Assembly (NCBI GenBank): GCA_034412795.1
Contig: DAOUMD010000264.1
Location: 1 to 64,000 of the forward strand
DNA: 64,000 nt
From: JAUVPY01 sp034412795
GTDB lineage: Bacteria > Chloroflexota > Anaerolineae > 4572-78 > NAK82
Reading direction: 5' to 3'
Under the pieces are notes generated by a model. The model was not told the DNA's origin. It worked only from the letters and a program-made list of their open reading frames with translations, and searched no databases. Both the position numbers and the translations under genes were made by a program. Below, one piece after another: positions 24,908 to 32,697 of this stretch; position 1 is the stretch's first letter; each line of letters begins with the position of its first letter.

Positions 24908-27412
24908 TTATTTCTCCTCCGAGTCCTCCTCGGTTGAGTCTCCTTCGGCCTGGTTGGTCTTGGACGAGGAGGAGTCTTCTTCGTCTGTGTTCTCTTCCTC
25001 TTCTGTTTTCTCCTCTGCCATTTCCAGCAGTCTCTGTTGGATCAAGTAGTTGACAGTTCCTTCGGGGTAGTTACCCTCCTCGTCGGCCTCGCCGGCTGGT
25101 ACGCCCGTCAGTAACTCAATGCCTTGGTCGATGGTTTCCACGGCGTAGATATGGAATTTGCCTTCGCCTACCGCTTCCACGACATCAGGGCGCAAGACCA
25201 GATGTCGCACGTTATCGGCGGGGATGAGGACTCCCTGGGTGCCGGTCAGTCCGCGTGCTTTGCAGACGTCAAAGAAGCCTTCAATCTTGGCGGTGGCGCC
25301 CCCGATGGCCTGGACTCGTCCCTGCTGATCCACCGACCCGGTCACGGCCAGATCCTGGCGGATGGGCAATCCACTTAAGCCCGACAGGAGTGCGTATAGC
25401 TCCGTGGAGCTGGCACTGTCGCCTTCAATGCGGTTGTAGTTCTGCTCAAACGTAAGGCTAGCTGATAAGCTCAGGGCTTTCTCGCGGGCGTATCTTCCTC
25501 CCAGGTAGCCTTGCAAGATCAGCACACCCTTGTTGTGGATGTTGCCGGTCAGATTGGCCTCACGGTCAATGGCGACCACGCCCCCACGCCCCATATAGGT
25601 TTGGGCAGATATACGCGATGGGGTGCCGAATTCGTAATCGGCCATGTGCAGCACACTCAGTCCGTTGACCTGGCCTATCGCCTCTCCCTCAGTTTGGATA
25701 CGGACAGTGCCCTCCAGAATGCGTTCCTGAATTTGCTCTTCTAGATGGCTGGCGCGATAGCGCCGTTCTTCAACAGCTTGGTCCACGTCGGCGCTGGTGA
25801 CCACCTCATGGCCATTTTTGCTCGCCCAATGGCTGGCTTCCTGGATCACTTCTACCACGTCTACGAAGCGAGCGGCCAGCTTCTCCTTGTCTTCCGCCAC
25901 TCGCGCACCAAATTCAATGACCTTAGCGACGGCCGTCCGGTCGAAGGATATCAGATTATCTGCACGAACCCGCGAGGCGATGAATTCGGCGTAACTATGC
26001 ATAGCCTCAGGTGTGCGGTCCATTGTGTAGCGAAAGTCAGCTCGCACCTTAAAGAGCTTGCGAAAATCCTCGTCGAGGTCATAGAGCATGTAATAGGTGC
26101 TGATGTCCCCGATTAGAATAACCTTTGCCTTAAAGGGGATGGGTTTAGGTTCGAGGGCGGTGGTAGCGGTGACCGGCAGAGCCTCATCCATCATCTCTAT
26201 CTGGATCTCTTGGTTCTTGATGGTTCGCTTGAGCGCATCCCAGGCAAAGGGATAACCCAGCAGATCTTGTGCGTTCACCACCAGATAGCCACCGTTGGAC
26301 TGATGCAGACAACCGGCCTGGATGTGGATGAAATCGGTGGTCAGCATACCAAAATGGACTTCCTGCTCGATACGCCCCACCAGGTTGCGATACGTTGGGT
26401 TGGTCGAGTAGACGATTGGCCCTCCCTCAGAGTTACTGTGGTCAACAATGACGTTTACCATGTAACGTCTGAATGGGTCGACTGGCTTTCTGGATTGCCC
26501 AGGTATCGGCGCGTTGGCCTCGCTGCCCTGAGCTCTCTCCTCCCCCTGACGAAAATCGGCGATATTCTCGACGGCATCCTTTCGCACTTCCGCCAGGTAT
26601 TCGATTACCTCGTCGAAGTCAGCATATTTCTCATTAATGTCATCGATGCAGTCTCCGACAACAAAGTTGGCTACCTCCCGGTCGAGGGTGTGCATCTGGT
26701 CTTTGCCCTTCTTTTCCAGCCCTCGCACTTCCCGCATTGCGTATTCAAGATCGTGCTGCAAATCCTGTTGCCGAGCTTCAAAATCGTTTCTAGCTTCCTC
26801 AGGGAGTTGGGCATATTGGTCAGGACCGACCACTTGGCCTTCGACTACTGGCGCCACCACCAGGCCCATCGCTGTCTGTGCCAGAGCGAATCCCTGGTGA
26901 CTTACTTCGGCGTCCAGTTCCTTGAGCCGCTGGTTGCGCGCTCGCTCCATCTCCCGCACGATGGCTTCTGCTCGACGCTGGTAGTCTTCGCTGTCGAAAG
27001 CATTGGGAATGCTACGATGAAGGTCCTGGATGAACTCTGCCATGTCGTTGCGCAATTGGTTGCCGTAGCCAGGCGGCAATTGGATTGCGCGTGGGCGTTT
27101 GGGGTCCACGAAGTTGTTCACGTAGCACCAATCATCGGGTACCGGTTCCTGGCTGGCTCGGCGTTCCAGAAAGGTCTGCACAGTCGTTGTCTTGCCGGTG
27201 CCGGCCGATCCCATGACGTAGATGTTGAAACCGTAACTGGGGATCTCGACGCCAAAGTCAATGGCCCGCACTGCGCGATCCTGTCCGATGATTTTCTGTA
27301 ACTCGGGCAGTTCATCGGTGGTCTCGAATTTGAATTGAGCCGGGTCGCAGACAAAGTTGAGTTCGTCGGGCGTCAGCTCGCGTACTTTGTTTAGCATCGG
27401 GTTGCTCCTCAA
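24908..27412 (-). CDS. Lon-like ATP-dependent protease (AAA + Lon C-domain)
   Basis: 834 aa. An AAA ATPase region with Walker A GSAGTGKTT (about residues 69-77) is interrupted by a long helical insertion, as in COG1067 Lon-like proteases. The C-terminal third is a Lon protease domain with the catalytic Ser in EGDSASSTEL and Lys in GATAKIEGF. It degrades misfolded or specific proteins in the cytosol; it differs from classical Lon in lacking the N-terminal substrate domain. The extreme C-terminus is a highly acidic Glu/Asp/Ser tail (about 45 residues). It is transcribed toward rplT and followed by the fRMsr gene upstream. Confidence 0.9.
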   Translation of the reverse strand: MRSNPMLNKVRELTPDELNFVCDPAQFKFETTDELPELQKIIGQDRAVRAIDFGVEIPSYGFNIYVMGSAGTGKTTTVQTFLERRASQEPVPDDWCYVNNFVDPKRPRAIQLPPGYGNQLRNDMAEFIQDLHRSIPNAFDSEDYQRRAEAIVREMERARNQRLKELDAEVSHQGFALAQTAMGLVVAPVVEGQVVGPDQYAQLPEEARNDFEARQQDLQHDLEYAMREVRGLEKKGKDQMHTLDREVANFVVGDCIDDINEKYADFDEVIEYLAEVRKDAVENIADFRQGEERAQGSEANAPIPGQSRKPVDPFRRYMVNVIVDHSNSEGGPIVYSTNPTYRNLVGRIEQEVHFGMLTTDFIHIQAGCLHQSNGGYLVVNAQDLLGYPFAWDALKRTIKNQEIQIEMMDEALPVTATTALEPKPIPFKAKVILIGDISTYYMLYDLDEDFRKLFKVRADFRYTMDRTPEAMHSYAEFIASRVRADNLISFDRTAVAKVIEFGARVAEDKEKLAARFVDVVEVIQEASHWASKNGHEVVTSADVDQAVEERRYRASHLEEQIQERILEGTVRIQTEGEAIGQVNGLSVLHMADYEFGTPSRISAQTYMGRGGVVAIDREANLTGNIHNKGVLILQGYLGGRYAREKALSLSASLTFEQNYNRIEGDSASSTELYALLSGLSGLPIRQDLAVTGSVDQQGRVQAIGGATAKIEGFFDVCKARGLTGTQGVLIPADNVRHLVLRPDVVEAVGEGKFHIYAVETIDQGIELLTGVPAGEADEEGNYPEGTVNYLIQQRLLEMAEEKTEEEENTDEEDSSSSKTNQAEGDSTEEDSEEK

Positions 27413-27536
27413 GTAACAGTAGACAGTAGGTGGTAGGCGGGAGAACAGTTTCGTTCAGCGGCCCATCATGAGGAATAAGGCCATTTGTTTCTCTCTGTCT
27501 ACCGGCTGCTGTCTACTGACACTGTTACTGTCTATT
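27412..27536. repeat. Palindrome with period-7 arms of CAGTAGA/TCTACTG words
   Basis: The left arm AGTAACAGTAGACAGTAGG and the right arm CTGTCTACTGACACTGTTAC are inverted. The centre contains a GAGGAATAAGG stretch. The right arm includes the stop codon of the reductase gene (27532-27534). Confidence 0.65.
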
Positions 27537-28023
27537 GCCAAATGACAGGGGCTGGATTGAAGTGGGCCAGCAGGGACACGATTCGCTCCAGGTAGCGCTG
27601 GTCTAGCTCGTCAAAGGCATTGTGTTGGTCGCTGTCCACATCCAATACAGCGATGAGGTCTCCAGCCTGGTCGAAGATGGGCACCACGATTTCACTCTTG
27701 GAGTCAGGATTGCAGGCGATGTGGCCAGGAAATTGGTGAACGTCAGGCACGATGATTGTCTGTTGGCTACGGGCGCAGGCGCCGCACACACCCCGGTCGA
27801 AACTGATGTGCAGGCAGCCCAGTGTGCCATGATATGGTCCAATCAATAGTTCATCCGGCCCTACGCGCCGGTAAAAGCCGGTCCAAAAGTAGCTATCAAA
27901 GGCTTGGTGCAAAAGGCAGACCACGGTGACCATGGCGGCCAGAAGGTCCGTCTCGCCTTCCAGGGTGGCCTCAATCTCCTGCGTCACGCGTTCGTAGATG
28001 GCAGCTTTTTCTGTTGGGGTCAC
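27532..28023 (-). CDS. Free methionine-(R)-sulfoxide reductase (GAF type)
   Basis: A 163-aa single GAF domain. The three cysteines typical of fRMsr are present: GCLHISFDRGVCGACARS and FPGHIACNPDS, the last being the usual catalytic position. DVHQFPGHIAC and SKSEIVVPI are diagnostic. The enzyme reduces free Met-R-sulfoxide in the cytosol using thioredoxin, an oxidative-damage repair role. The start at 28023 (ATG) gives the normal family length. Its TAG stop lies within a palindromic repeat. Confidence 0.93.
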   Translation of the reverse strand: MTPTEKAAIYERVTQEIEATLEGETDLLAAMVTVVCLLHQAFDSYFWTGFYRRVGPDELLIGPYHGTLGCLHISFDRGVCGACARSQQTIIVPDVHQFPGHIACNPDSKSEIVVPIFDQAGDLIAVLDVDSDQHNAFDELDQRYLERIVSLLAHFNPAPVIWQ

Positions 28024-28107
28024 TATTGTTGCGCGCGCTCCCTTTTCTTAATCTTTTTTATCCGTCTTCGTCCAGTATCCTTATCGGATGGCTTCTGAAT
28101 GATGAGG

Positions 28108-29439
28108 CTATGCCGCTGCGCTACCTCGTGCTCGGAAGAGGACAAACAGCCCCAACACAGCTACCACCGTCAGGCTGCTCCCCAGGCAGGGAAGAGCCAG
28201 ACTGCCACCTTTCGGGGAGGATGGCGCCTCAGATGCGGCGGGCGTCATAGCCGGCTCAGCGGGGGCCTCGACCGGAGCCGGTTCTTCAGTGGCGGGAACT
28301 GGTTCCTCTGTGGCTGGGGTTGTCTCGCCTGAGGCGACGGCCGGAATCTCCAGGGACGGGGCGCCGATGCTCTCGCGCCAGGCGTTGTCCAGTTCCCAGG
28401 TGTCGACGCCCAATGCCTCCTCCAGCGCATCGTCGTAAAGGGCGCCTTCGGAGAAAATGTCCAGTAGTTCGGCCATGGCATCCTCGCCGTAATTCTGGAT
28501 GACGAACTCGACGACGGCGCCGCTCTGGGCGTAGGCCTGGCCCGCCAGTTCAGAATCGGCGGGGAAGCTGCTGGAGAGGGTTTGTAGCGTCATCAGCTTG
28601 TCCGACTTAGCGCTGTCAGCGACCTGCGCGCGATAGCCGCGCCAGCCAGCATCCAGCTCCCCAGACATATATACGGCCAGTCCTTCGTCAAGCCAGCGCG
28701 GGATGTCGCCATAGGGATTGTCAGTAGCTTGGTGGATGACCAGGTGCGTCAATTCGTGGGGCGTGGCTACCAATCCATAGGTCAGGTCACTGGGTGACAC
28801 GCCGATGACGATCACTCCTTGGTCGGTGAATGCCTGGCCACCAGTCCACTCCTGCGCGCCCACGGCGATAGCGTCACGCAGATCGGAAAAGTTGCCGTAG
28901 ATGAAGATTTTCACCGGAAATTCTACTTTCACACCGGCCTCGGCCTCTATCTGGTCCAGTGTTTTGTTGGCTTGGTCAAACAAAGCCTCCCCAAAAGCTC
29001 GGTCCCCCAGGTACCAGTACAGCGCCAGGCGATCGCTGCTCAGCGTCTGCCAGTCGTGCCGGTCGTCCACATAGACCAGGGGCTGAGGCTCGGTTTTTAA
29101 TTCGTTGCCGGCTTCGTCCTCGATTTTCCACCAGTATTCCAGCTCGGTGCCGGGAGGGAGATAGTCCCGCTCCTGGTCTATGGTAAAGCTGGCTTCCACC
29201 TGGGTGTCGGGCTCGATCTCTGCGTCGCCCCGTGCGGTAGCAATCTGCCCGGCAACCCGGTATAGCAGGCGCGCCTCGGTTATGGGGCTGTCGCTCTCCA
29301 CGTTGATGTTGAAAGTGATATAGTCACGGAAGGCGGTCTCTACGCTCTGGTCATGCACTCGAATAGAGTCCTGGGCCGCGGCCTGCGCCGGAAGCCACAG
29401 GCTAAGAACAAACAGAATCGCTAACAACCATCTCTTCAT
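28108..29439 (-). CDS. Secreted or anchored gluzincin (peptidase MA-like)
   Basis: 443 aa. A signal peptide (about 1-22, ending AQAAA) is followed by a beta-sandwich-like region (about 25-125), then a zinc-metallopeptidase domain with HELTH (228-232) and downstream WLDEGLA, whose Glu252 is the likely third zinc ligand. The C-terminus has a Pro/Glu/Ala spacer and a final membrane helix with a short basic tail. So the enzyme is probably held on the outer face. Substrate unknown. It has its own transcription unit: a terminator of the upstream operon lies between it and the Trm112 gene. Confidence 0.85.
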   Translation of the reverse strand: MKRWLLAILFVLSLWLPAQAAAQDSIRVHDQSVETAFRDYITFNINVESDSPITEARLLYRVAGQIATARGDAEIEPDTQVEASFTIDQERDYLPPGTELEYWWKIEDEAGNELKTEPQPLVYVDDRHDWQTLSSDRLALYWYLGDRAFGEALFDQANKTLDQIEAEAGVKVEFPVKIFIYGNFSDLRDAIAVGAQEWTGGQAFTDQGVIVIGVSPSDLTYGLVATPHELTHLVIHQATDNPYGDIPRWLDEGLAVYMSGELDAGWRGYRAQVADSAKSDKLMTLQTLSSSFPADSELAGQAYAQSGAVVEFVIQNYGEDAMAELLDIFSEGALYDDALEEALGVDTWELDNAWRESIGAPSLEIPAVASGETTPATEEPVPATEEPAPVEAPAEPAMTPAASEAPSSPKGGSLALPCLGSSLTVVAVLGLFVLFRARGSAAA

Positions 29440-29464
29440 CGGTTATCCTCTCCTTGTTGCACGA

Positions 29465-29501
29465 ACAAAAAACCCCTGCCTCACCGAATGGTAGAGGCAG
29501 G
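29465..29501 (-). terminator. Terminator of the HgcA-like operon
   Basis: On the minus strand CCTGCCTC pairs with GAGGCAGG (9-bp region, 11-nt loop), followed by GGTTTTTTG. It lies 33 bp after the Trm112 stop. Confidence 0.85.
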
Positions 29502-29533
29502 CTGTTATCCACGATTGAATCTTCACATTCAGA

Positions 29534-29785
29534 CTAAACCAGCGATCCCGGCTCGGGCAGCTCCTCTACCGGCGTGTTGGCCCATTTGTCCCCTTCCTCG
29601 ATGAGCATCACCGGGATGTCCTCTCGGATAGGGTACTTGCGACCGCAGTCCGGCTCCTGGCAGACCAGCCACTGGCCGTCACGGACCAGCTCCAATTGGC
29701 CGGGGTCGTCGCCCGGTTTGCGGGTCTCGCCGCTCACACAGTAGGGACAACGGAGTATTTCCAACAATTCCTGGTTTACGGCCAT
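29534..29785 (-). CDS. Trm112-like zinc protein
   Basis: 83 aa. ELLEILRCPYC is the diagnostic opening. Four Cys (13, 16, 42, 47) can form a zinc ribbon, and the YPIREDIPVMLIEEG tail is typical. In eukaryotes and archaea Trm112 is an obligate activator subunit of several SAM-dependent methyltransferases; bacterial homologues are less studied. AAGGAGG precedes the ATG. As the third gene of a transcription unit whose first gene begins with a methyltransferase domain, a role as activator of that domain is a plausible inference. Generic bacterial Trm112-like proteins near lipid A genes are the alternative. Confidence 0.88.
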   Translation of the reverse strand: MAVNQELLEILRCPYCVSGETRKPGDDPGQLELVRDGQWLVCQEPDCGRKYPIREDIPVMLIEEGDKWANTPVEELPEPGSLV

Positions 29786-29854
29786 TATGGTGCCTCCTTG
29801 CGTGGTTGGATGTCTGCGGGGGCCAGTATACCACAGGTAAGCTGCAAGCTCAAT

Positions 29855-30097
29855 TCACGCAGTCAATTCAATCGCCCCTTCTGGGCACTGAAGCACGCAC
29901 GCGCCGCAGGCGATGCAGCGGTCCCCATTGTGGAAGTTGACTTTGCGCGCTTCTGGGTCAGGCATCCAACAGCCGACGGGACAGACTTGGTAACACTCCC
30001 ACACGCCGGTGCATTTGTCAGGGTCGAAGTGGATCTGTAATCGCCGGGCGACGGTGAGGTGCTTCATCTCTTCTTTCAACATTTCGCGCCAGTTCAT
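29855..30097 (-). CDS. HgcB-like dicluster ferredoxin
   Basis: 80 aa. The C-terminal cluster motif is canonical: Cys 61, 64, 67, 71, then Pro. The N-terminal one has Cys 29, 35, 39 plus Cys43, but the second canonical position (32) is Val, so this site may hold a 3Fe-4S cluster or use Cys43. HgcB, the partner of HgcA, is a small dicluster ferredoxin thought to reduce the corrinoid to Co(I). This protein lacks the extra C-terminal Cys pair of HgcB. It starts 9 bp after the HgcA-like stop with TAGGAAAT as ribosome site, so the two are coupled. Confidence 0.85.
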   Translation of the reverse strand: MNWREMLKEEMKHLTVARRLQIHFDPDKCTGVWECYQVCPVGCWMPDPEARKVNFHNGDRCIACGACVLQCPEGAIELTA

Positions 30098-30106
30098 AGC
30101 TATTTC

Positions 30107-31828
30107 CTACGCACCCAGCAGTACTCGACTGGCCCCATAGGCCAGCAGGGTCAACAAGCCGACGCCAGCCTCGACGTCCCAGTTGGCCTCACCCCGCATC
30201 AAAGGGCTCATACCCTGGAATTCGCCAGCTATGAAGTAGGCCAGGAAGCCCAGCCCCAGGCTGCGGTTGATGTAGGTGGTCAGCGGCCAGTCGCCGGCCA
30301 GTTGACCCCAGAGAATGACCCCTAACACCGTGGCCGCAACCAGGAAAATCCCCTTCACCAGACCGTCGTGGCCCGGGATCCAGGGCAGAAACAGCCCAAA
30401 GGTGAGGGCTTGCACGACCAGCGCGCCCAGCGTCAACCCCAGCAGATGCGGCCAGAAGATGGCGAAGGGGATGGCCAGCAACACGCCGAAGAAGATGGTG
30501 CTTACGACCGTCATCTCCAACCGGTCGCGTAGGGGGAAGGTAACCCAGCGCGTCGCGTCGGTCTTTACCCGCCCGGCGGCCAGATAAGCAGGTACGTCAC
30601 GGGCACGTACCGGCCCCCAGTGGACGCCCCATCCGGTCTCGCGACGAATTCGCCAGCCATCCACGCCGTTGGCACACAGTTGGGGCAAAATCAGGGCGTG
30701 GTGATCCACTACGTCCTGTACGCCGCCGGTTTTGATGGCCGAAATCACATTATCGGCGGTGAAGTGGCCGCCCCCGGCCGCGCACCAGACGTTGATGCCG
30801 CGACTATTGGCTATGAGTAACCAGCAATCCACGCGACCATCCAGCTCGCGCACCAATCGCCGGGCCGTCAGCTCGTAGTTGCCGGTAACCAGCACCGGGC
30901 TCTCGCGGTCTGGGTTCCCCACCCGGTAAAGCCCGGTGGCTATCTTGGGGTAGGGTGGGATGAAGCGGTTGACCAGGCTGAGCAGGTCGAGTAGAACCGT
31001 TTTAAGCGTGACCCGGTGGCGCAGTTGGGGGATCGCCCCTGGAAACGGGGCGCGAGTCAATGTTGGCGCGGCAGTCTTGCCGGACACCTTGGTCACCGCC
31101 GACTCGACGGCACAGGGCAGGCAACACGTTTTAATGCCTCCCTCCTCCTTAGGTAGGGAGGGCTCGGCTTCGGCGATAGGCAGTGCCTGGATGAGTTGCA
31201 AACTGCCTCCCAGCCTGGATTCGACAACCTGTGGTGCGAAACCGGCCTCCGCCAGGGTCGCTGGGAAATTTCTCAGGGCGCGGGTGGTGGTACGCGTCAG
31301 CAGCCAGGTGATGACGACGAGTGGAAGGCGTATGGCGTAAAAGAGCAGCCGTGCTCCCATCCCGTCTGGCACAACCTCGTCAGCGATGAGCAATCGAGCG
31401 TCGGGGCGCAGCAATTGGCACGCCTCGTTCAGGACGTAGTGCTGTGCCTCGGGAGGGAATTCGCTGAAGGTCAGTGTGCTGACAATGACGTCGAATGAGG
31501 CAGGGGAGAAATGATCGCTCAGCTCCGAGGCGTCCATCTCGTGGAAATCAATGGTTTCGCTCAGGCCGGCGTCATCTGCTTTGCGCCGGGCTTCGGCCAG
31601 CATAGGAGGGGATGAGTCGATGGCGACGACTGTAGCACCGCGTTGGGCCATCATCAGCGCCAGGGTGGCGGTGCCACAGCCAATCTCCAGCACCCGGTCG
31701 CCGGGCCGCACGCAGTCGGTCGCAATATGCTCTTTGATCGTCTTCAAACGTCCCAGGGTGAGCAGTTGAATCCCACGATCGTAGTCGGTGGGTGTTGTTT
31801 CTAGCCACTTCATAAAGACAGTAGCCAC
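30107..31828 (-). CDS. Methyltransferase-HgcA-like corrinoid protein fusion
   Basis: 573 aa from GTG 31828, chosen for AGGAG six nt upstream. Residues 10-200 are a class I SAM methyltransferase (motif I VLEIGCGTA at about 46-54, UbiE-like). A linker with CCLPC (235-239) follows. Residues about 275-435 match the HgcA corrinoid-binding domain: GLYRVGNPDRESPVLVTGNY, then RGINVWCAAGGGHF with Cys349 at the cobalt-ligand position, LILPQL, GPVRARDVPAYL, TFPLRDRLEMT. Residues 440-570 form about five membrane helices, as in HgcA. True HgcA has Lys where this has the first Gly after AAG. The likely role is methyl transfer through a corrinoid; the substrate is unknown. The linker DNA holds a palindromic repeat (31136-31163). 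Confidence 0.88.
   Translation of the reverse strand: MATVFMKWLETTPTDYDRGIQLLTLGRLKTIKEHIATDCVRPGDRVLEIGCGTATLALMMAQRGATVVAIDSSPPMLAEARRKADDAGLSETIDFHEMDASELSDHFSPASFDVIVSTLTFSEFPPEAQHYVLNEACQLLRPDARLLIADEVVPDGMGARLLFYAIRLPLVVITWLLTRTTTRALRNFPATLAEAGFAPQVVESRLGGSLQLIQALPIAEAEPSLPKEEGGIKTCCLPCAVESAVTKVSGKTAAPTLTRAPFPGAIPQLRHRVTLKTVLLDLLSLVNRFIPPYPKIATGLYRVGNPDRESPVLVTGNYELTARRLVRELDGRVDCWLLIANSRGINVWCAAGGGHFTADNVISAIKTGGVQDVVDHHALILPQLCANGVDGWRIRRETGWGVHWGPVRARDVPAYLAAGRVKTDATRWVTFPLRDRLEMTVVSTIFFGVLLAIPFAIFWPHLLGLTLGALVVQALTFGLFLPWIPGHDGLVKGIFLVAATVLGVILWGQLAGDWPLTTYINRSLGLGFLAYFIAGEFQGMSPLMRGEANWDVEAGVGLLTLLAYGASRVLLGA
31136..31163. repeat. Palindrome at the methyltransferase/HgcA junction
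   Basis: GCCTCCCTCCTCC and AGGTAGGGAGGGC form inverted arms within the coding sequence, encoding the linker PSLPKEEGG. It is of the type seen between genes, here inside one. Confidence 0.55.
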
Positions 31829-31899
31829 GTGTCGCTCCTGAATGTAAAGATTGGAATGGAAGAAAGATGGCAGCACAGAAGATCGGATATGTCAAGATC

Positions 31900-31928
31900 A
31901 TTGTAACACGATCTGTGTTCTGTGTCGA
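31900..31928 (-). promoter_or_regulatory. Promoter of the HgcA-like operon
   Basis: On the minus strand TCGACA (31923-31928), exactly 17 nt, TACAAT (31900-31905), with one mismatch per hexamer. Predicted leader of about 65 nt to the GTG at 31828. Confidence 0.7.
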
Positions 31929-31950
31929 GAGGTCTCTCCCTTGGGTGTTC

Positions 31951-31982
31951 TTCACAATTTGACCATACCTTGTTCACAATTT
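31951..31982. promoter_or_regulatory. Direct repeat between divergent promoters, candidate operator
   Basis: TTCACAATTT occurs at 31951-31960 and again at 31973-31982, 22 bp apart (about two helical turns), between the HgcA-like promoter and the divergent gene's -10. Placement and spacing suit a regulator binding two sites on one face of the DNA. No regulator gene is adjacent. Confidence 0.5.
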
Positions 31983-31998
31983 CTTCAATATTGGGGGG

Positions 31999-32004
31999 TA
32001 TAAT
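31999..32004 (+). promoter_or_regulatory. Probable -10 of the DGDG-repeat gene
   Basis: A perfect TATAAT, 45 bp upstream of the GTG. No good -35 at standard spacing; TTCACA lies 20 nt upstream and overlaps the direct repeat, so activation by a bound protein is possible. Confidence 0.5.
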
Positions 32005-32048
32005 TAAAGTGCACAAGCGAGAATTATTTGCATAATCGGGAGGTTACA

Positions 32049-32624
32049 GTGTTAAAGAGTTGGCGATTCTGGACAGGTATCGGCGTTGGTGTAATTGTCG
32101 CCGTGTTGGTGGTGACGATGCTCGGCGTAGCGATGGCCCAGGGGCCGGAACCTGGCACGCCGCCCGGTCAAGGGGCTGGCTTCGTCGACACAGATGGCGA
32201 CGGTGTGTGCGATAACTTCGTGGACGAGGATGGCGACGGTGTGTGTGACCGTCTGGGCACCCACCAGTGGATGGGACGTGGACGCGGCTTGGTTGACGCA
32301 GACGGCGACGGCGTATGGGACCGCCCGGATGCCGGGCAGTGGATGGGCCGTGGGCGTGGCTTGGTTGACGCAGATGGCGACGGTGTGTGCGACAACTTTG
32401 TTGACGAGGACGGTGACGGTGTGTGTGACCGTCCGGATGCCGGGCAGTGGATGGGCCGTGGGCGTGGCTTGGTTGACCAAGACGGTGATGGTGTGTGCGA
32501 TAACTTCGTAGATGAGGATGGCGACGGGGTATGTGACTATCTCAGCGCCGGTCAGCAGATGGGCCGTGGACGTGGTGTTGGCGGTGGATGGCTTGGCGGC
32601 TCTCGTGGAGGTTGCCGGCGGTAA
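32049..32624 (+). CDS. Secreted protein of Cys-containing DxDGDGxxD repeats
   Basis: 191 aa from GTG 32049 (GGGAGG before it). A signal sequence or anchor (about 5-31, ending AMAQG) is followed by seven DxDGDGVxD motifs, six with Cys in VCD. They alternate with QWMGRGRG spacers; the end is Gly-rich. DxDGDGxxD is the Ca-binding loop of thrombospondin type 3 and dockerin repeats. The added Cys could form disulfides or bind soft metals. It is transcribed divergently from the HgcA-like operon with a shared control region. The function is unknown; the repeats at DNA level are recent and near-identical. Confidence 0.8.
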   Translation: MLKSWRFWTGIGVGVIVAVLVVTMLGVAMAQGPEPGTPPGQGAGFVDTDGDGVCDNFVDEDGDGVCDRLGTHQWMGRGRGLVDADGDGVWDRPDAGQWMGRGRGLVDADGDGVCDNFVDEDGDGVCDRPDAGQWMGRGRGLVDQDGDGVCDNFVDEDGDGVCDYLSAGQQMGRGRGVGGGWLGGSRGGCRR

Positions 32625-32658
32625 ACACCGCGTGGAAGCCGGCAATTGCTGAGCGGTC

Positions 32659-32697
32659 AGGACTTCCGAAGTCTTTAAGATTTCGGAAGTCCTATTT
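32659..32697. terminator. Bidirectional hairpin between convergent genes
   Basis: AGGACTTCCGAA and TTCGGAAGTCCT form a perfect 12-bp stem, followed by ATTTATTT. It ends one base inside the GT39 stop region, so it probably terminates the repeat-protein gene and the facing GT39 gene. Confidence 0.75.

Noticed and set aside
26210..27301. Antisense ORF of 363 codons opposite the Lon-like protease
   Set aside because: Shadow of the ATPase region, where Walker A is intact on the minus strand.
30107..31828. A bona fide mercury methylation gene hgcA
   Set aside because: The domain fits, but the cap-helix Lys is Gly and a methyltransferase is fused; calling it HgcA with mercury as substrate would go beyond the evidence.
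31828..31876. Longer N-terminus for the methyltransferase-HgcA gene
   Set aside because: The stretch upstream of GTG 31828 includes the ribosome site AGGAG, so it is untranslated leader.
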